Below are positions 26,930 through 37,500 of a stretch of 64,000 bases of DNA, in pieces. Every line of letters starts with the position of its first letter. Positions within the stretch are counted from its first letter, which is position 1. The notes under the pieces are model-generated. The model saw nothing but the letters and a program-made list of their open reading frames with translations. It was not told the DNA's origin and made no database searches. The stretch is taken from assembly GCA_963710625.1 (NCBI GenBank), contig CAVQBG010000029.1, positions 1 through 64,000 on the forward strand, written 5' to 3'. The stretch is from Sva-07 sp963710625. Lineage in GTDB: Bacteria; Actinomycetota; Acidimicrobiia; Acidimicrobiales; Ilumatobacteraceae. A program made the translations under genes and the position numbers.

Positions 26930-29857
26930 TCAGCCGGCGGTCATGCGGCACATCAGCTCGACGACGGCATCCCCGTAACGCTCCAGCTTCGCTGGCCCCA
27001 CACCGGAGATACGGCCGAGGTCGCGCAGCGACGTCGGTGCAGCGCCGGCGATGGCGGCGAGGGTCTTGTTGTCGAACACCACATACGCGGGCTTGCCGTC
27101 ACGCAGGTCGTTGCGCAGGTCGCGCAGCGCGGCGAACCGTTGCTGCCCGGCGGCGTCGAGGTCGGCGGCCGGGTCACCGGGCTTCGGCGTCGAACGTGTC
27201 GACACCGCAGCGGGCGCAGGGCGGTGCGACGACACGATGCGGCGCTGCTGGGGGTCGGTGGACGGCTCGGTCGTCAGCTCGGCCACGAACGGGCTCGGAT
27301 CGGCCCCCGTGACGATCGTGGCGTGGCTGCTCGCGCGCGTGATCGCCACGTGGAAGAGCCTGCGTTCCTCCTCGACGTCCTCGGCGAGCCGATGGGGGTA
27401 CTGATCGACATCGGCGAGGTGCACCACGACGTGCGGCCACTCCTGCCCCTTGACGCGGTGCACCGTGGAGAGCAGCACGCCCCCCGGAGCGCGCGTCACC
27501 GCAAGCTGTGATCGCAGCCACCGCTCGAACGTGGAGGGGTCGTCGTGGAGTGCTGCCAGGTGCGTCACGGCCGTGAGGTCGTCGCCCTGGGCCGAGCGGT
27601 TCATGCCGCGCCGGTTCGCGTCGAGCGTCGCCACCGACCCGGCGAGCCCGATGTCGTCGATCAGCATCAGCACCACGTCGGATGTGGTGGCGCCGGCCTG
27701 AACCGCCTTCTGCAACGTCTGGATGTCAGCGGCGAAGTCGACCACCCGCTCGGCGTCACGATCGTTGGTGAGCCGTCCTGCGAGCCGGTTGAGATCGACC
27801 ACGCTCCCCTGTTCGGACACCCAGTCGGTGATCCGCGGATGGAACGACCGCGATGGCCGGCGAAGCGCCTCGCGGATGTCGTCGGGTGCGAACGACCCAC
27901 CGCGACCCGCGACCGCCAGTCGCAACCACGCGAGCACGGTGCGAACGGCGGTGCGATCGACGAACTCGAGACCGACACCGCCGGTGATCGGGATCCCCGC
28001 TGACACGAGCGCGACTTGGACGGGGGCGAGCAGTGCATTGACCCGTGCGAGCACCGCCACCTCGTCGGGCCGCGCTCCACCGGCGATCGCGTCGTGCACG
28101 GCGCGACGCGAGGCACCCACTGCGTCGACGCCCCCGTCGATCGTCCACCCTCCCGGGTCGGTCGAGGAGGACCGGATGGTCTTCGGAACACGCCGGTCGT
28201 TGTGACGCAACAGCCGGTCGACGACCTCGACGATGCCTGCGGGGCACCGGTAGTTGACTTCGAGCGGGTGTGACCCGGACCCCGGAAACAACTCGGCGAA
28301 GTCGATCAGCCACGCGGGGTCGGCACCGTTGTAGCCGTAGATCGTCTGGTCGTCGTCGCCGACGCCGAAGACCGCTCCGCCCGGCGACGACAGCAATCGG
28401 ATCAGGAGGAGGTGCGCCGGCGTCAGGTCCTGGAACTCGTCGACGAGCATGATGCGACACGCCTGCTGCGCCACCCGGCGGGCGCGGGGGTCGCGCAGCA
28501 GTACGAGCAACGCCCGGTAGATCTGGTCGTCGAAGTCGACGGCACCGCGCCGTTCGAGCGTCGCTCGGTAGCTCGGCCAGGTCTCGGCGAGGCCGTCGAC
28601 GTCACCGGCGTAGCGCCCCTCGACCTCGTCGGGATCGACGAGCCCCAGGCGGATCACCGTCAGCGCCTCGATCCACGGGCCGATCGGGTCGCTGTTGCGA
28701 CGACGGGGGAACGAGACGAGATCGCCGATGATGCGCCGGACATCGGGTTCGTCGATCGTGCGCCACCTGGTGGGCTGGGGCGCGAACGGCGGCGTGCCGT
28801 TGACGATCGCGAGGGCGATGGCGTTGAGCGTGCGCACCTGGAGGCCGGGGAGGTCGGCGGTCCGCTCGACCATCTCCTCCTGGGCGCGCTTGTTGAACGC
28901 CACCAGGCTCACCGCGCTCGGTGGCAGTTGCCAGTGGGTGAGCAGGTGCCGCGCCCGCTCGGTGAGCACCCGGGTCTTGCCGGATCCGGCCGGTGCGATG
29001 ATGCGGGCGCCACCGCCTCGATGGGTCACCGCAGCGAGCTGATCGGGAGCCAGATCGGCAGCACTCTGATTGTCGCCGAACGGTCGCAACGATGCGTGCT
29101 CGATCGCCACCGCGTGGACGACCGGAAGACCGTCGAGGCGCTCGGTGTGGCGGACCGGACCGCCATCGAGCCACACGACCGTCCCGTCGGGCAGTTCGAC
29201 ATCACCGACCCCGTCGACCACGCCGTCGAACAGCTCGATCGGCCGCGCGCCGGCGGCGACCGCTCGGTCGAGCACACCCCACACCGGCCGGTCGACGACT
29301 CGGTGATCGACGCTGTTGGACCACACGAGGTGATGGAGTTCCTCGAGGTCGAACGCGAACGTGGGGCCGAGTTCGTACGGAGCCGCCTCGGTCATCAGCA
29401 TCGGCTCGCGCTCGAACGGGGCGGCGAGTTCGATCACGAGCCGCTCGCGGGCGTGGTGAGCCGCCCGCAGCGCAGCGAGGCAACGCTCGGGCCGAGCGAG
29501 CGACGAGTCGTCGACGACGAGACGCTGGGCGTCGGCCCAGGGTGGCGGCACCGCACCGCCGGGCTCGATGACGAGGTGACGACCGAGTGCGTCGGGACCC
29601 GCTCCCGCGGCGGCGACCCCGCGGGGGATGTCGCGCGTGGGAGCATCCGCCGCGGCGGCCCGCCGGGTTGCGACGGGTCGGTTGGACCGCGCCGGAGGCG
29701 CCTCGTCGAACGAGTCCTCGACGGTCCCTGCGTCATCGAACGGGAGCGGATCGTCGCCGGACCCCGGCACGTCCTGACGGCCGTTGTCCTGCCAGCACTG
29801 TCGGACCTCGGCCGGTGAACCGTGCTCTCCGTTGCAGTAGGCACACGCGATCGCCAT
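26930..29857 (-). CDS. UvrD/Rep-like superfamily I helicase with HRDC domain
   Basis: A 975-residue helicase. Motif I is APAGSGKTRVL, motif II VDEFQDLTPAH, motif III GDDDQTIYGYNG, motif IV VNYRCP, motif V STVHRVKGQEWPHVVVH, and motif VI EERRLFHVAITRA. A C-terminal HRDC domain spans about the last 75 residues (VFDNKTLAAIAGAAPTSLRD, LGRISGVGPAKLERYG). The N-terminus is unusual: MAIACAYCNGEHGSPAEVRQ with a C-x-x-C...C cluster, then ~250 residues unlike standard UvrD. This resembles actinobacterial UvrD2-type proteins by domain order, but the extension is different. Probable DNA repair role. Confidence 0.92.
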   Translation of the reverse strand: MAIACAYCNGEHGSPAEVRQCWQDNGRQDVPGSGDDPLPFDDAGTVEDSFDEAPPARSNRPVATRRAAAADAPTRDIPRGVAAAGAGPDALGRHLVIEPGGAVPPPWADAQRLVVDDSSLARPERCLAALRAAHHARERLVIELAAPFEREPMLMTEAAPYELGPTFAFDLEELHHLVWSNSVDHRVVDRPVWGVLDRAVAAGARPIELFDGVVDGVGDVELPDGTVVWLDGGPVRHTERLDGLPVVHAVAIEHASLRPFGDNQSAADLAPDQLAAVTHRGGGARIIAPAGSGKTRVLTERARHLLTHWQLPPSAVSLVAFNKRAQEEMVERTADLPGLQVRTLNAIALAIVNGTPPFAPQPTRWRTIDEPDVRRIIGDLVSFPRRRNSDPIGPWIEALTVIRLGLVDPDEVEGRYAGDVDGLAETWPSYRATLERRGAVDFDDQIYRALLVLLRDPRARRVAQQACRIMLVDEFQDLTPAHLLLIRLLSSPGGAVFGVGDDDQTIYGYNGADPAWLIDFAELFPGSGSHPLEVNYRCPAGIVEVVDRLLRHNDRRVPKTIRSSSTDPGGWTIDGGVDAVGASRRAVHDAIAGGARPDEVAVLARVNALLAPVQVALVSAGIPITGGVGLEFVDRTAVRTVLAWLRLAVAGRGGSFAPDDIREALRRPSRSFHPRITDWVSEQGSVVDLNRLAGRLTNDRDAERVVDFAADIQTLQKAVQAGATTSDVVLMLIDDIGLAGSVATLDANRRGMNRSAQGDDLTAVTHLAALHDDPSTFERWLRSQLAVTRAPGGVLLSTVHRVKGQEWPHVVVHLADVDQYPHRLAEDVEEERRLFHVAITRASSHATIVTGADPSPFVAELTTEPSTDPQQRRIVSSHRPAPAAVSTRSTPKPGDPAADLDAAGQQRFAALRDLRNDLRDGKPAYVVFDNKTLAAIAGAAPTSLRDLGRISGVGPAKLERYGDAVVELMCRMTAG

Positions 29858-29927
29858 CGGTTCGACCTTACCGAACCAGGCGATCGATCGCACACATGTT
29901 CGGTTCCCCAGGGGGCAGACTGGCGTC

Positions 29928-30512
29928 ATGGCGGAACCGCAGCGTCCGGAACTCGTGCTCATCCGCCACGGCGAGACCGAATGGAGCAGGGAACGCAAGC
30001 ACACCGGACGCACCGACATCGCACTGACCGAGCACGGCCGGGCGCAGGCTCGACACATCTCGGAGGCCGTCGAGTCGTTCGACTTCACCCACGAGTTCTC
30101 GAGTCCGCTGTCGCGCGCCCTCGAAACCGCCCGCCTGGTCGGCCTCGACCCGCAGATCGAGCCCGCCCTGCTCGAATGGGACTACGGCCGGTACGAAGGG
30201 CTGACCACCGCCGAGATCCGTGTCACCGAGCCCGGATGGTCGGTGTGGACCCATCCGATGCACGGCGGCGAGGCGATCGGGGACGTTGCGGCCAGGGTCG
30301 ATGGCCTCCTCGAGCGTCTCGTCGGCTTCGACGGTCCGATCGCGCTCGTCGCGCATGCCCACCTCCTGCGGATCCTCGGAGCGCGATGGCTCGAACTCGA
30401 CGCCGTCGAGGGCCGTCGGTTCACACTCGACACCGCCACCATCTCGATTTTGGGGTGGGAGCGGGAGAACCGGGTGGTCCGCCGATGGAACGACCCGTGC
30501 GGTTCGGGCTGA
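29928..30512 (+). CDS. Histidine phosphatase (phosphoglycerate mutase-like)
   Basis: A 194-residue histidine phosphatase. The RHG motif with catalytic histidine is ELVLIRHGETEWSRERKH, SSPLSRALETARLV follows, the proton-donor Glu is in LLEWDYGRYEGLTT, and the second histidine is in LVAHAHLLRILGAR. The family includes broad-specificity phosphatases (CobC, acid phosphatase types); the substrate is unknown. Divergent from the helicase gene with a 70-base gap. Confidence 0.9.
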   Translation: MAEPQRPELVLIRHGETEWSRERKHTGRTDIALTEHGRAQARHISEAVESFDFTHEFSSPLSRALETARLVGLDPQIEPALLEWDYGRYEGLTTAEIRVTEPGWSVWTHPMHGGEAIGDVAARVDGLLERLVGFDGPIALVAHAHLLRILGARWLELDAVEGRRFTLDTATISILGWERENRVVRRWNDPCGSG

Positions 30513-30524
30513 GCGCCTCCGGCG

Positions 30525-30794
30525 TCACCAGGCGATCTCGGGGAACCCGTACGTGACACAGAGGCCGGCCCCGTTGACGATGATCAGCGAGGCGATGATC
30601 GCCGACACCGCCACCACCCGTGGCCGCGTGCGCCTGACGGATCCGGGCACCGGCATGTACCACTCCGGAAGCAGCGCCACCTCGGTTGCAGGCACACCGA
30701 ACGGGACAGCGTCGTCAGCGATCGGCGCGTCGGGGTCGGCTGCCAGTGCCAGTTCGGCGAGTTCGTCGTCGGTGAACACGTCCACGGGGTTCAA
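30525..30794 (-). CDS. Small single-pass membrane protein
   Basis: An 89-residue protein of unknown function. It has an acidic N-terminal half (VFTDDELAELALAADPDAP), a PEWYMPVPGSVRRTRPR segment and one membrane helix (VVAVSAIIASLIIVNGAGL) near the C-terminus. This layout occurs in small actinobacterial proteins beside phosphatase genes, but I cannot assign a family. Confidence 0.6.
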   Translation of the reverse strand: MNPVDVFTDDELAELALAADPDAPIADDAVPFGVPATEVALLPEWYMPVPGSVRRTRPRVVAVSAIIASLIIVNGAGLCVTYGFPEIAW

Positions 30795-30854
30795 CGTACC
30801 GCCGATGAAGAGCGCGAGCCCGACCGTTCCCCGACATCACCGCGCATCGGATGG

Positions 30855-33545
30855 TCAGGAGATCAGCGGCCGTCTGGTGATGCGGCGGCCGAGGTTCCGC
30901 ACCGGTGTCCTCACGGCCTCCAGACCCAGGTAGAACGCCGGGAAGCACAGCAGCACGAAGAACGTCGAGCTGACCAGTCCGCCGATCAGCGTGAAGCCGA
31001 GCGACTCCCAGAACGGGTCGCTCAGCGCGAGCGGGAGCAGACCGACCACCGTCGTGAGGGTCGTCGCAACCAGCGGGCGGAAACGACGCGTCACGGCGTC
31101 CTGGATGGCGGCACCGGGCGTCGCACCACTTCGTCGGGCGCGATTGGCTGCATCGACCAGGAGGATCGTGTTGTTGACCGCCACCCCGATCAGGGCGATG
31201 AACCCGACGGTGACGAGGAAACTCAGCGGGTTGTCGGTGGCCGACAGGATCGTGAACACGCCGAGGAAGCTGAACGGGATCGCCAGGAAGATCAGCAGCG
31301 ACTGCGCCAACGACCGGAACTGCAGCGTGATCACGACGAGCATCAGCACCAGCGCCACCAGGCCCACCACCCCGAGTGCAGCGAAGTCGTCTTGATTGTC
31401 CGACTCGAGCCCGAAGTCGAAGCTGAGCGCGTCCGCCGCAAGGCCCCGCGACTCCAACTCGGCGGCCGGGTACAGACCAGCGAGATGGTCCTCGGTGGCG
31501 TTGAGATTACTGGTCACCTCGTCGGTGTCGTACTTCGCCCGCACCTCGAGGTAGCGGTCCCCGTCGGTGCGGGCGATCTCGCCGTCGGTCGAGATGATCG
31601 AGTCGATGATCGTCACGTCGCCACCGTCGAGATCGAGCCCGAGCAGTTCGGCGCGGATCTCCTCGGCGAGCGCCTGTCCCTCGGCGACGGTCGCATCGAC
31701 GACGGCGATCTGCGCGGCGAACGGGAACTCGACGACCGGCGGACCGTTCTCGGACGCGCCGACGGTGATGCGCGCCCCGGCGATCTCGGCGACGCCGGCC
31801 TCGATCTGCTCGACGAACTCCGGTGCGGTCGGACGCCCACCGATCGGGGTCAGGTCGATCACGGTCTCGGTCAGCCGTTCGTTGCCGCGCAGGTACTGCG
31901 AGCGGTCGAGCTCATCGCCGAGCACCGACAGCACGACGGCATCGATCTCGTCGGCGATGGCCTCGGCCCCCTCCAGCGTGGTTCCCGGAGGGAACTCGGC
32001 GTTGATGGCGAGGCCGGTGGCGTCCTTGCCGGCCGGGAAGATCGAGAATCCGAGGGTGCCGGCGATCGAGCCCGCGAACATGACCATCACGATGGCGAAC
32101 GCGGCGAGACCCCAGCCGACGGCCCATCCCTTCGGTCCGTTGCCAGACGGGTACGCCGCCAGGCGTCCCGCGCCACGTGAGAGCCGTCGTTCGACCTTGG
32201 CGACCGGGTTGCGGACCGGCCGGTCGTTGACGAGGAACACCCGGGCGATCGCCGGGATGAAGACGATCGAGAACAGGAACGACAGCAGCAGGGTGACGAT
32301 CACCGTCGTCGGGATCGGCCGGATGAACTCGCCGAGAATGCCACCGACGAACAGCATCGGGGAGAACACGACCACCGTGGTGAGCGTGCCGGCGAAGGAC
32401 GCCGACCCGACCCGGTCGATGGCGGCGCGGATCACACCGACCGGTTCGTCGCTCGCTTCCCGGTTGGCGTCGATCGACTCCGAGATCACGATCGCATCGT
32501 CGACGATCAACCCGAGCGTGAGGATCAGACCGAACAGCGTGATCGTGTTCAGCGAATAGCCGATGCCCCACAGACCGGCCAGCGATCCCAACGTCACCAG
32601 TGCCATGAACCCGGCGGTCAGCACTGCGACCCGCCATCCGATCAGGATCAAGCTCACGATCGCCACCGCAGCGAGACCGGTGAGCAGGTTGGTGGTCAGC
32701 GACGAGAGCTGCGACCGCACGCCCGTGGCGAAGTCCGCGGTGACGAACGCCTCGTAGCCCTCTGCGACCGGGGAACCGGCGCTCGCGAGGAGCCCGTCGA
32801 GCCGATCGCTGAACTCCAGCACGTCGAGGCGGTCGTCGGCCTCGCGGACGATGCCGATGCCGACGGCATCCTGATAACCATCACTCGAGAGCGCAACGCG
32901 CGTGAAACGCGTCTGGCGGATCTCGTCCTCCCCGGTCGTCGGGTCGATCGACTCGGTGACGAGGTTGCGGACGTCGGCAGCGGCGATCGAGCCGTCCGAT
33001 GCCAGGTACTGCGCGAGCGAGGCGGCCTGCTCCTCGAGTTCGACCGCGGTTGCGTCGGGTGGACCCACGATCGACACCAGCGAGTCGTACTGCCCGACGA
33101 GCTTGGCGGCATTGACGGCGTTGTACAGGACGTCCGCACCCTCTGGCACCTCGACGCCCAGGGCGACGAGGGCCTCCGTCCCGACGTCGGAGCCGATGTC
33201 CGATTCGAACTCGACGACGACGGCGAAGGAGCTCGGTCGTGCCTGCGATTCGACGGACTCGACGCCCTCGACCTGCGAGAACGCGTCGACGAGCGGCCCG
33301 ACGAGCTCGTCGTCGACCACCTCTGCGTCGTCGACGAACCACGTTCCCGACACGATCGAGATCGGCGTGTTGATCGGCGGGAAACCTTCCCGGTTCAACC
33401 CGAACCCGAACGCCGACACACCGGCGAACACCACGACCGTCAACAACCCGAGCGTCAGCTTCCAGCGCTCCGTGAAGAACAGGGCGATCGTCGTGATGAT
33501 CGACCTGCGGGTGGACGGCGTGGACGGGGTGGACGGTGCGCGCAT
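30855..33545 (-). CDS. RND-family efflux transporter
   Basis: An 896-residue AcrB/HAE-type transporter. After an N-terminal helix (WKLTLGLLTVVVFAGVSAFG) and a first periplasmic-type loop, it has the RND central membrane block (LTTNLLTGLAAVAIVSLILI, TLGSLAGLWGIGYSLNTITL, LFGLILTLGLIVDDAIVISE with the conserved VDDAIV acidic pair). A second loop precedes the C-terminal block (LPLALSDPFWESLGFTLIGG). No membrane-fusion or outer-membrane partner gene is adjacent, which fits a Gram-positive-type envelope. The N-terminus starts with an APSTPSTPST tract from short triplet repeats. Substrate unknown. Confidence 0.9.
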   Translation of the reverse strand: MRAPSTPSTPSTRRSIITTIALFFTERWKLTLGLLTVVVFAGVSAFGFGLNREGFPPINTPISIVSGTWFVDDAEVVDDELVGPLVDAFSQVEGVESVESQARPSSFAVVVEFESDIGSDVGTEALVALGVEVPEGADVLYNAVNAAKLVGQYDSLVSIVGPPDATAVELEEQAASLAQYLASDGSIAAADVRNLVTESIDPTTGEDEIRQTRFTRVALSSDGYQDAVGIGIVREADDRLDVLEFSDRLDGLLASAGSPVAEGYEAFVTADFATGVRSQLSSLTTNLLTGLAAVAIVSLILIGWRVAVLTAGFMALVTLGSLAGLWGIGYSLNTITLFGLILTLGLIVDDAIVISESIDANREASDEPVGVIRAAIDRVGSASFAGTLTTVVVFSPMLFVGGILGEFIRPIPTTVIVTLLLSFLFSIVFIPAIARVFLVNDRPVRNPVAKVERRLSRGAGRLAAYPSGNGPKGWAVGWGLAAFAIVMVMFAGSIAGTLGFSIFPAGKDATGLAINAEFPPGTTLEGAEAIADEIDAVVLSVLGDELDRSQYLRGNERLTETVIDLTPIGGRPTAPEFVEQIEAGVAEIAGARITVGASENGPPVVEFPFAAQIAVVDATVAEGQALAEEIRAELLGLDLDGGDVTIIDSIISTDGEIARTDGDRYLEVRAKYDTDEVTSNLNATEDHLAGLYPAAELESRGLAADALSFDFGLESDNQDDFAALGVVGLVALVLMLVVITLQFRSLAQSLLIFLAIPFSFLGVFTILSATDNPLSFLVTVGFIALIGVAVNNTILLVDAANRARRSGATPGAAIQDAVTRRFRPLVATTLTTVVGLLPLALSDPFWESLGFTLIGGLVSSTFFVLLCFPAFYLGLEAVRTPVRNLGRRITRRPLIS

Positions 33546-33678
33546 CAGGTCTGCTCCGGGGTCAGGGGCATGAAGGAGTCAGGCGGTGGCCTGCCCTCTT
33601 CTACGGGACGACGCCGCATTCCGGATGACCCACTGGTCGTGGGCGCCCCGTCGGGTGCCCGCCGTGCGCCGGGTCGCC

Positions 33679-34464
33679 TCAGGTGCCGGTGAACTCTGCG
33701 GGTCGACGCTCGAGGAACGCCGCGACGCCTTCGCGGTGGTCGTCGCTCCTGAAGCAAGCCGCCAGCGCCGCCGTGTGGCGGGCCATGTGGTCGCCGACCG
33801 GGGCCGTCAGACCCTCGTGGACCAGCGACTTGACCAGGCCGAGGCTGTGCGGCGATCCAGCGGCGATCGCGTTCGCCAGATCCATGGCACGAGCCAGCAC
33901 GTCGTCGCTGTCGACGACGTCGAGGACGTACCCGAGACGCAGCGCCTCGGCAGCGTCGATCATCTCACCGGTGTAGAGCAACCGCAGCGCCTGCTGCACT
34001 CCGACGATGCGTGGCAGGAGCCAGGTTCCGGCTCCCGTGTCGGGTACGAGGCCACGGTGGACGAAGTTCCATGCGAATCGGGCCTGTGTACTGGCGAGGC
34101 GGAGGTCGCACTGCGACGAGAACTCCGCGCCCATCCCGACAGCCGGTCCGTCGATCGCACCGACCGTCGGCTTGCGCGCCTGGGCGATCGGCCACCACTT
34201 GTGCCGCTCGTCGGCTTCGCCCCGCAGCCCACGGACCTCCCCGGGCACCGTTGCCAGGTCGGCGAGATCGGTGCCCGCACAGAACGCGCCGGGGACGCCG
34301 GTGATCAACAGCACGGTCGTGTCCGGGTCGTCGTCGGCGCGCCCGACGGTCTCGATGAACTCGCCCAGCATCGCGTAGGTCATCGCATTGCGTTTCTCGG
34401 GGCGGTCGATCGTGATCACTCCGACCTTGCCCTCGACGTGATAGCGGATCAGCTCGTCACCCAT
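33679..34464 (-). CDS. Enoyl-CoA hydratase/isomerase family protein
   Basis: A 261-residue crotonase-fold protein. The oxyanion-hole region is GAFCAGTDLADLATV, and the second block is GPAVGMGAEFSSQCDLRLAS, followed by ARFAWNFVHRGLVPDTGAGT. The second block has Glu in GMGAEF, consistent with one of the two hydratase acid positions; the other is less clear, so an isomerase or other crotonase reaction is possible. The ATG at 34464 (MGDELIRYHVEG) is preferred over an upstream start. It follows the nrdJ stop by 60 bases on the same strand. Confidence 0.9.
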   Translation of the reverse strand: MGDELIRYHVEGKVGVITIDRPEKRNAMTYAMLGEFIETVGRADDDPDTTVLLITGVPGAFCAGTDLADLATVPGEVRGLRGEADERHKWWPIAQARKPTVGAIDGPAVGMGAEFSSQCDLRLASTQARFAWNFVHRGLVPDTGAGTWLLPRIVGVQQALRLLYTGEMIDAAEALRLGYVLDVVDSDDVLARAMDLANAIAAGSPHSLGLVKSLVHEGLTAPVGDHMARHTAALAACFRSDDHREGVAAFLERRPAEFTGT

Positions 34465-34524
34465 GGCGTGACCGTATCGATCGCCGCCCCACACGATCGA
34501 TCCGTGGCGCGCCCCGTCGGTCGT

Positions 34525-37500
34525 TCAGGAGCAGCCGCTGGTGCTGCCGCAGCTCGTGCAGACGTAACAGCTGCCGGCGCGGATCATCGAGATCCCGCAG
34601 GTCATGCACATCGGGGCATCGTTGACCGGTCGCAGCTCGCTCACCGGGGCGGGGGCGGGCTCCGGCTCGTCGTCGAACAGCGTCATCGACTTCGGATCGG
34701 GCGCGAGGTCCGACCCCTGGCTCGTGGGAGTCACCTGCTCCTCGACACCGGGCAGGGTGGGTTGGAGGCGCTCGTCGACCGAGAAGATGCCGAGTTCCGC
34801 CCGCTCGTCGTACGACATGTACTCGATCGCCAGACGGCGGAACAGGTAGTCCATGATCGACGAGGCGAAGCGGATGTCGGGATCGTCGGTCATCCCAGCG
34901 GGCTCGAACCGCATGTTGGTGAATGCCTCGACGAACGCCCGCAGCGGCACGCCGTACTGCAGTCCGTAGCTCACCGACTTGGCGAAGGCATCCATCACAC
35001 CGGCCATCGTCGAGCCCTGCTTCGACACCGTGAGGAAGATCTCACCCGGCTGGCCGTCGTCGTACTCGCCGATCGTCGCGAACCCCTTGCAGTCGGCCAC
35101 ACGGAACTCGAACGTCCGGCCGCGGCGCGTGCGCGGCATCTTCTGGCGCACGGGGTGATGCACGACGCGCTCGACGCGCTCGACCTCGGGTGTCTCGACG
35201 GGGTCGCCCTTCGCCTTCGACGTCGACAACGGCTGGCCGAGCTTGCAGTTGTCGCGGTAGATCGCCACCGACTTCAAACCCAGTTGCCAGGCCAGCATGT
35301 GCAGCCCTTCGACGTCCTCGACGGTCACGTCCTCAGGCATGTTCACGGTCTTGCTGATGCCGCCGCTGACGAACGGTTGGACGGCGCCCATCATCCGGAC
35401 GTGACCTTCGTAGTGGATCGTGTTGTCACCCATCGAGCAGGCGAACACGGCCAGATGATCGGCGGCGAGGTGCGGCGCGCCGATCACCGACATGTGCTCG
35501 TCGATGTACGCCACGATGTCGTCGACCTGAACCGGCGTGTAACCGAGTCGACGCAGCGCCCGCGGGATCGTCTGGTTGACGATCGACATCGTGCCGCCGC
35601 CGACGAGTTTCTTCGTCTTGACGAGCGCGAGGTCCGGTTCGATGCCGGTGGTGTCGCAGTCCATCGCCAGCCCGATGGTGCCGGTGGGCGCGATCACGAC
35701 CGCCTGGCTGTTGCGCACGCCGTGGACCGCACCGTCATGCAGCGCGGTGTCCCACGCTTTGAGCCCCGCGTCGAGGAGGTCGTCGGGGACCACCCCCGCG
35801 TCGGTCAGTGCCTCCGCCGCCCGGCGATGCATCCCGAGGACGCCGAGCATCGCCTCGGACTCCTGAGCGAACCCGTCGAACGGGCCGACGCGGGCGGCCG
35901 TGCGCGCACTCGTGGCGTATGCCGAACCGGCCATCAGCGAGGTGATCGCACCGGCCCACGCCCGCCCCTCGTCGGAGTCGTAGGGCAGCCCGAGGGCCAT
36001 CAGCAGCGCCCCGAGGTTGGCGTAACCGAGCCCGAGCTGGCGCAGTGCCCGTGTGGTGTCGCCGATCTTCTCGGTGGGATAGTCGGCGCGCCCGACCAGG
36101 ATCTCCTGCGCGGTGACCAGGGTCTGCACCGTGTGCACGAACGCCCCCACGTCGAACCCGCCATCGTCCTGGAGGTACTTCAGCAGGTTGATCGACGCGA
36201 GGTTGCACGCGCTGTTGTCGACGTGAAAATACTCCGAGCAGTTGCGTACGACCACGCCGTTCACCACGTAGGAGTGGTTGCGTGGTTCCGACAGGTTGTA
36301 CGTCAATTCGATGCCTTCGTCGCTGCGCTCGACGAGCCGGATCGAGGTGTCGACGTCGTACACGTCGTGACCGATGACCGCGGTGCGCAGCGTCGTCGCC
36401 TTGCGCGACAACGAGAAACCGATCTCCGAAGCGAAGCGGTGCAAGCTGCGACCCGTGATGCGGAGGTCGAACGACGCCTTGTTGACGTAGGTCGCCGTCG
36501 AACCGTCCTTGCGCTCGTGCGAGAACGACCTCGACCCAGCGCGCATGACGTTGTCGATGCGCGACGAGATCCCGAACGTGGACAGCAGTCGTTGTGCTCC
36601 ACGCAACAGCTCGATCGAGATCGAGCCGAGCCCGACGTAGGACCCCTTCTGGGGGTTGTGCACGGCGCAGCCGTCGGCGTCGAACAAGCCCCGCAGGAAG
36701 CCTGCGACGATCTCTGGCGGCGCCTGCTCGATCGACCACGGAACCGTCTTGTGCTCTCCGGTCACCGACGTGACACCGAGCGCCTCGAGGTACCTCTTCA
36801 ACGCCCGGCGGGTGAGTCGTAGCTGGACGGTCCCGTTCTCCTGCTCGCTGAGCTTGATCGGGCGACCCGCGTTGAACTCCTCGAGGAGCGTCTGGTGGAT
36901 CGGGAGGATCTCGTCGCGAACATCAGCGGAGCCGTAGATCGTCACGGTCGATGACCCAGACGTCGACCCATCGCCGATCAGCCACCCCAGGTAGTGGGCG
37001 AACCCGTCGCTCCACACATCCGGCAACTCGAGGGGGAGATCGCGGTCGCCCTTCGTGCGGTCGTCGTCGCCGTCGGACGACACAGGAATCGACCAGTCGG
37101 CGCCGAGTGCCGCGGCGGGCAGGTCGAGCGAACGAACCCGATCGTCAGGAGTGAGATCCTGAGCCTCGACGTAGCCGCGGTCGAGCGTGAAGATGCGATG
37201 GGACGGGGTACAGCGAAGTTCCATGCCGTTGCTGAACCGCAGGCGCTGGATGGGGTTCCTGCCCGTGATCATGTAGGCCTCGGGAGTGGTCAGGTGCATG
37301 TCCTGGGCAGGTGCCTCGGCGTGGGTGACGTCGTGGGTCCACACCCTGAACTCCTCACCGGTGTTCGCCCGAGCGAACAACTCGTCGAACCGGATCAGGC
37401 CCTTGTCGGTGTGAACGAGCGAGTCGCCCGTGAAGCATGGATTGCTGGCGGTGATCCGGCCGTGGTTCGGGGCGGTGTGCCAACGGTTGATCGTGGTGTC

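Noticed and set aside
33586..36822. 1,078-codon open frame on the plus strand
   Set aside because: It runs antisense to the enoyl-CoA hydratase and nrdJ genes, crosses several gene ends, and is arginine/valine-rich with no family motif; a high-GC shadow frame.
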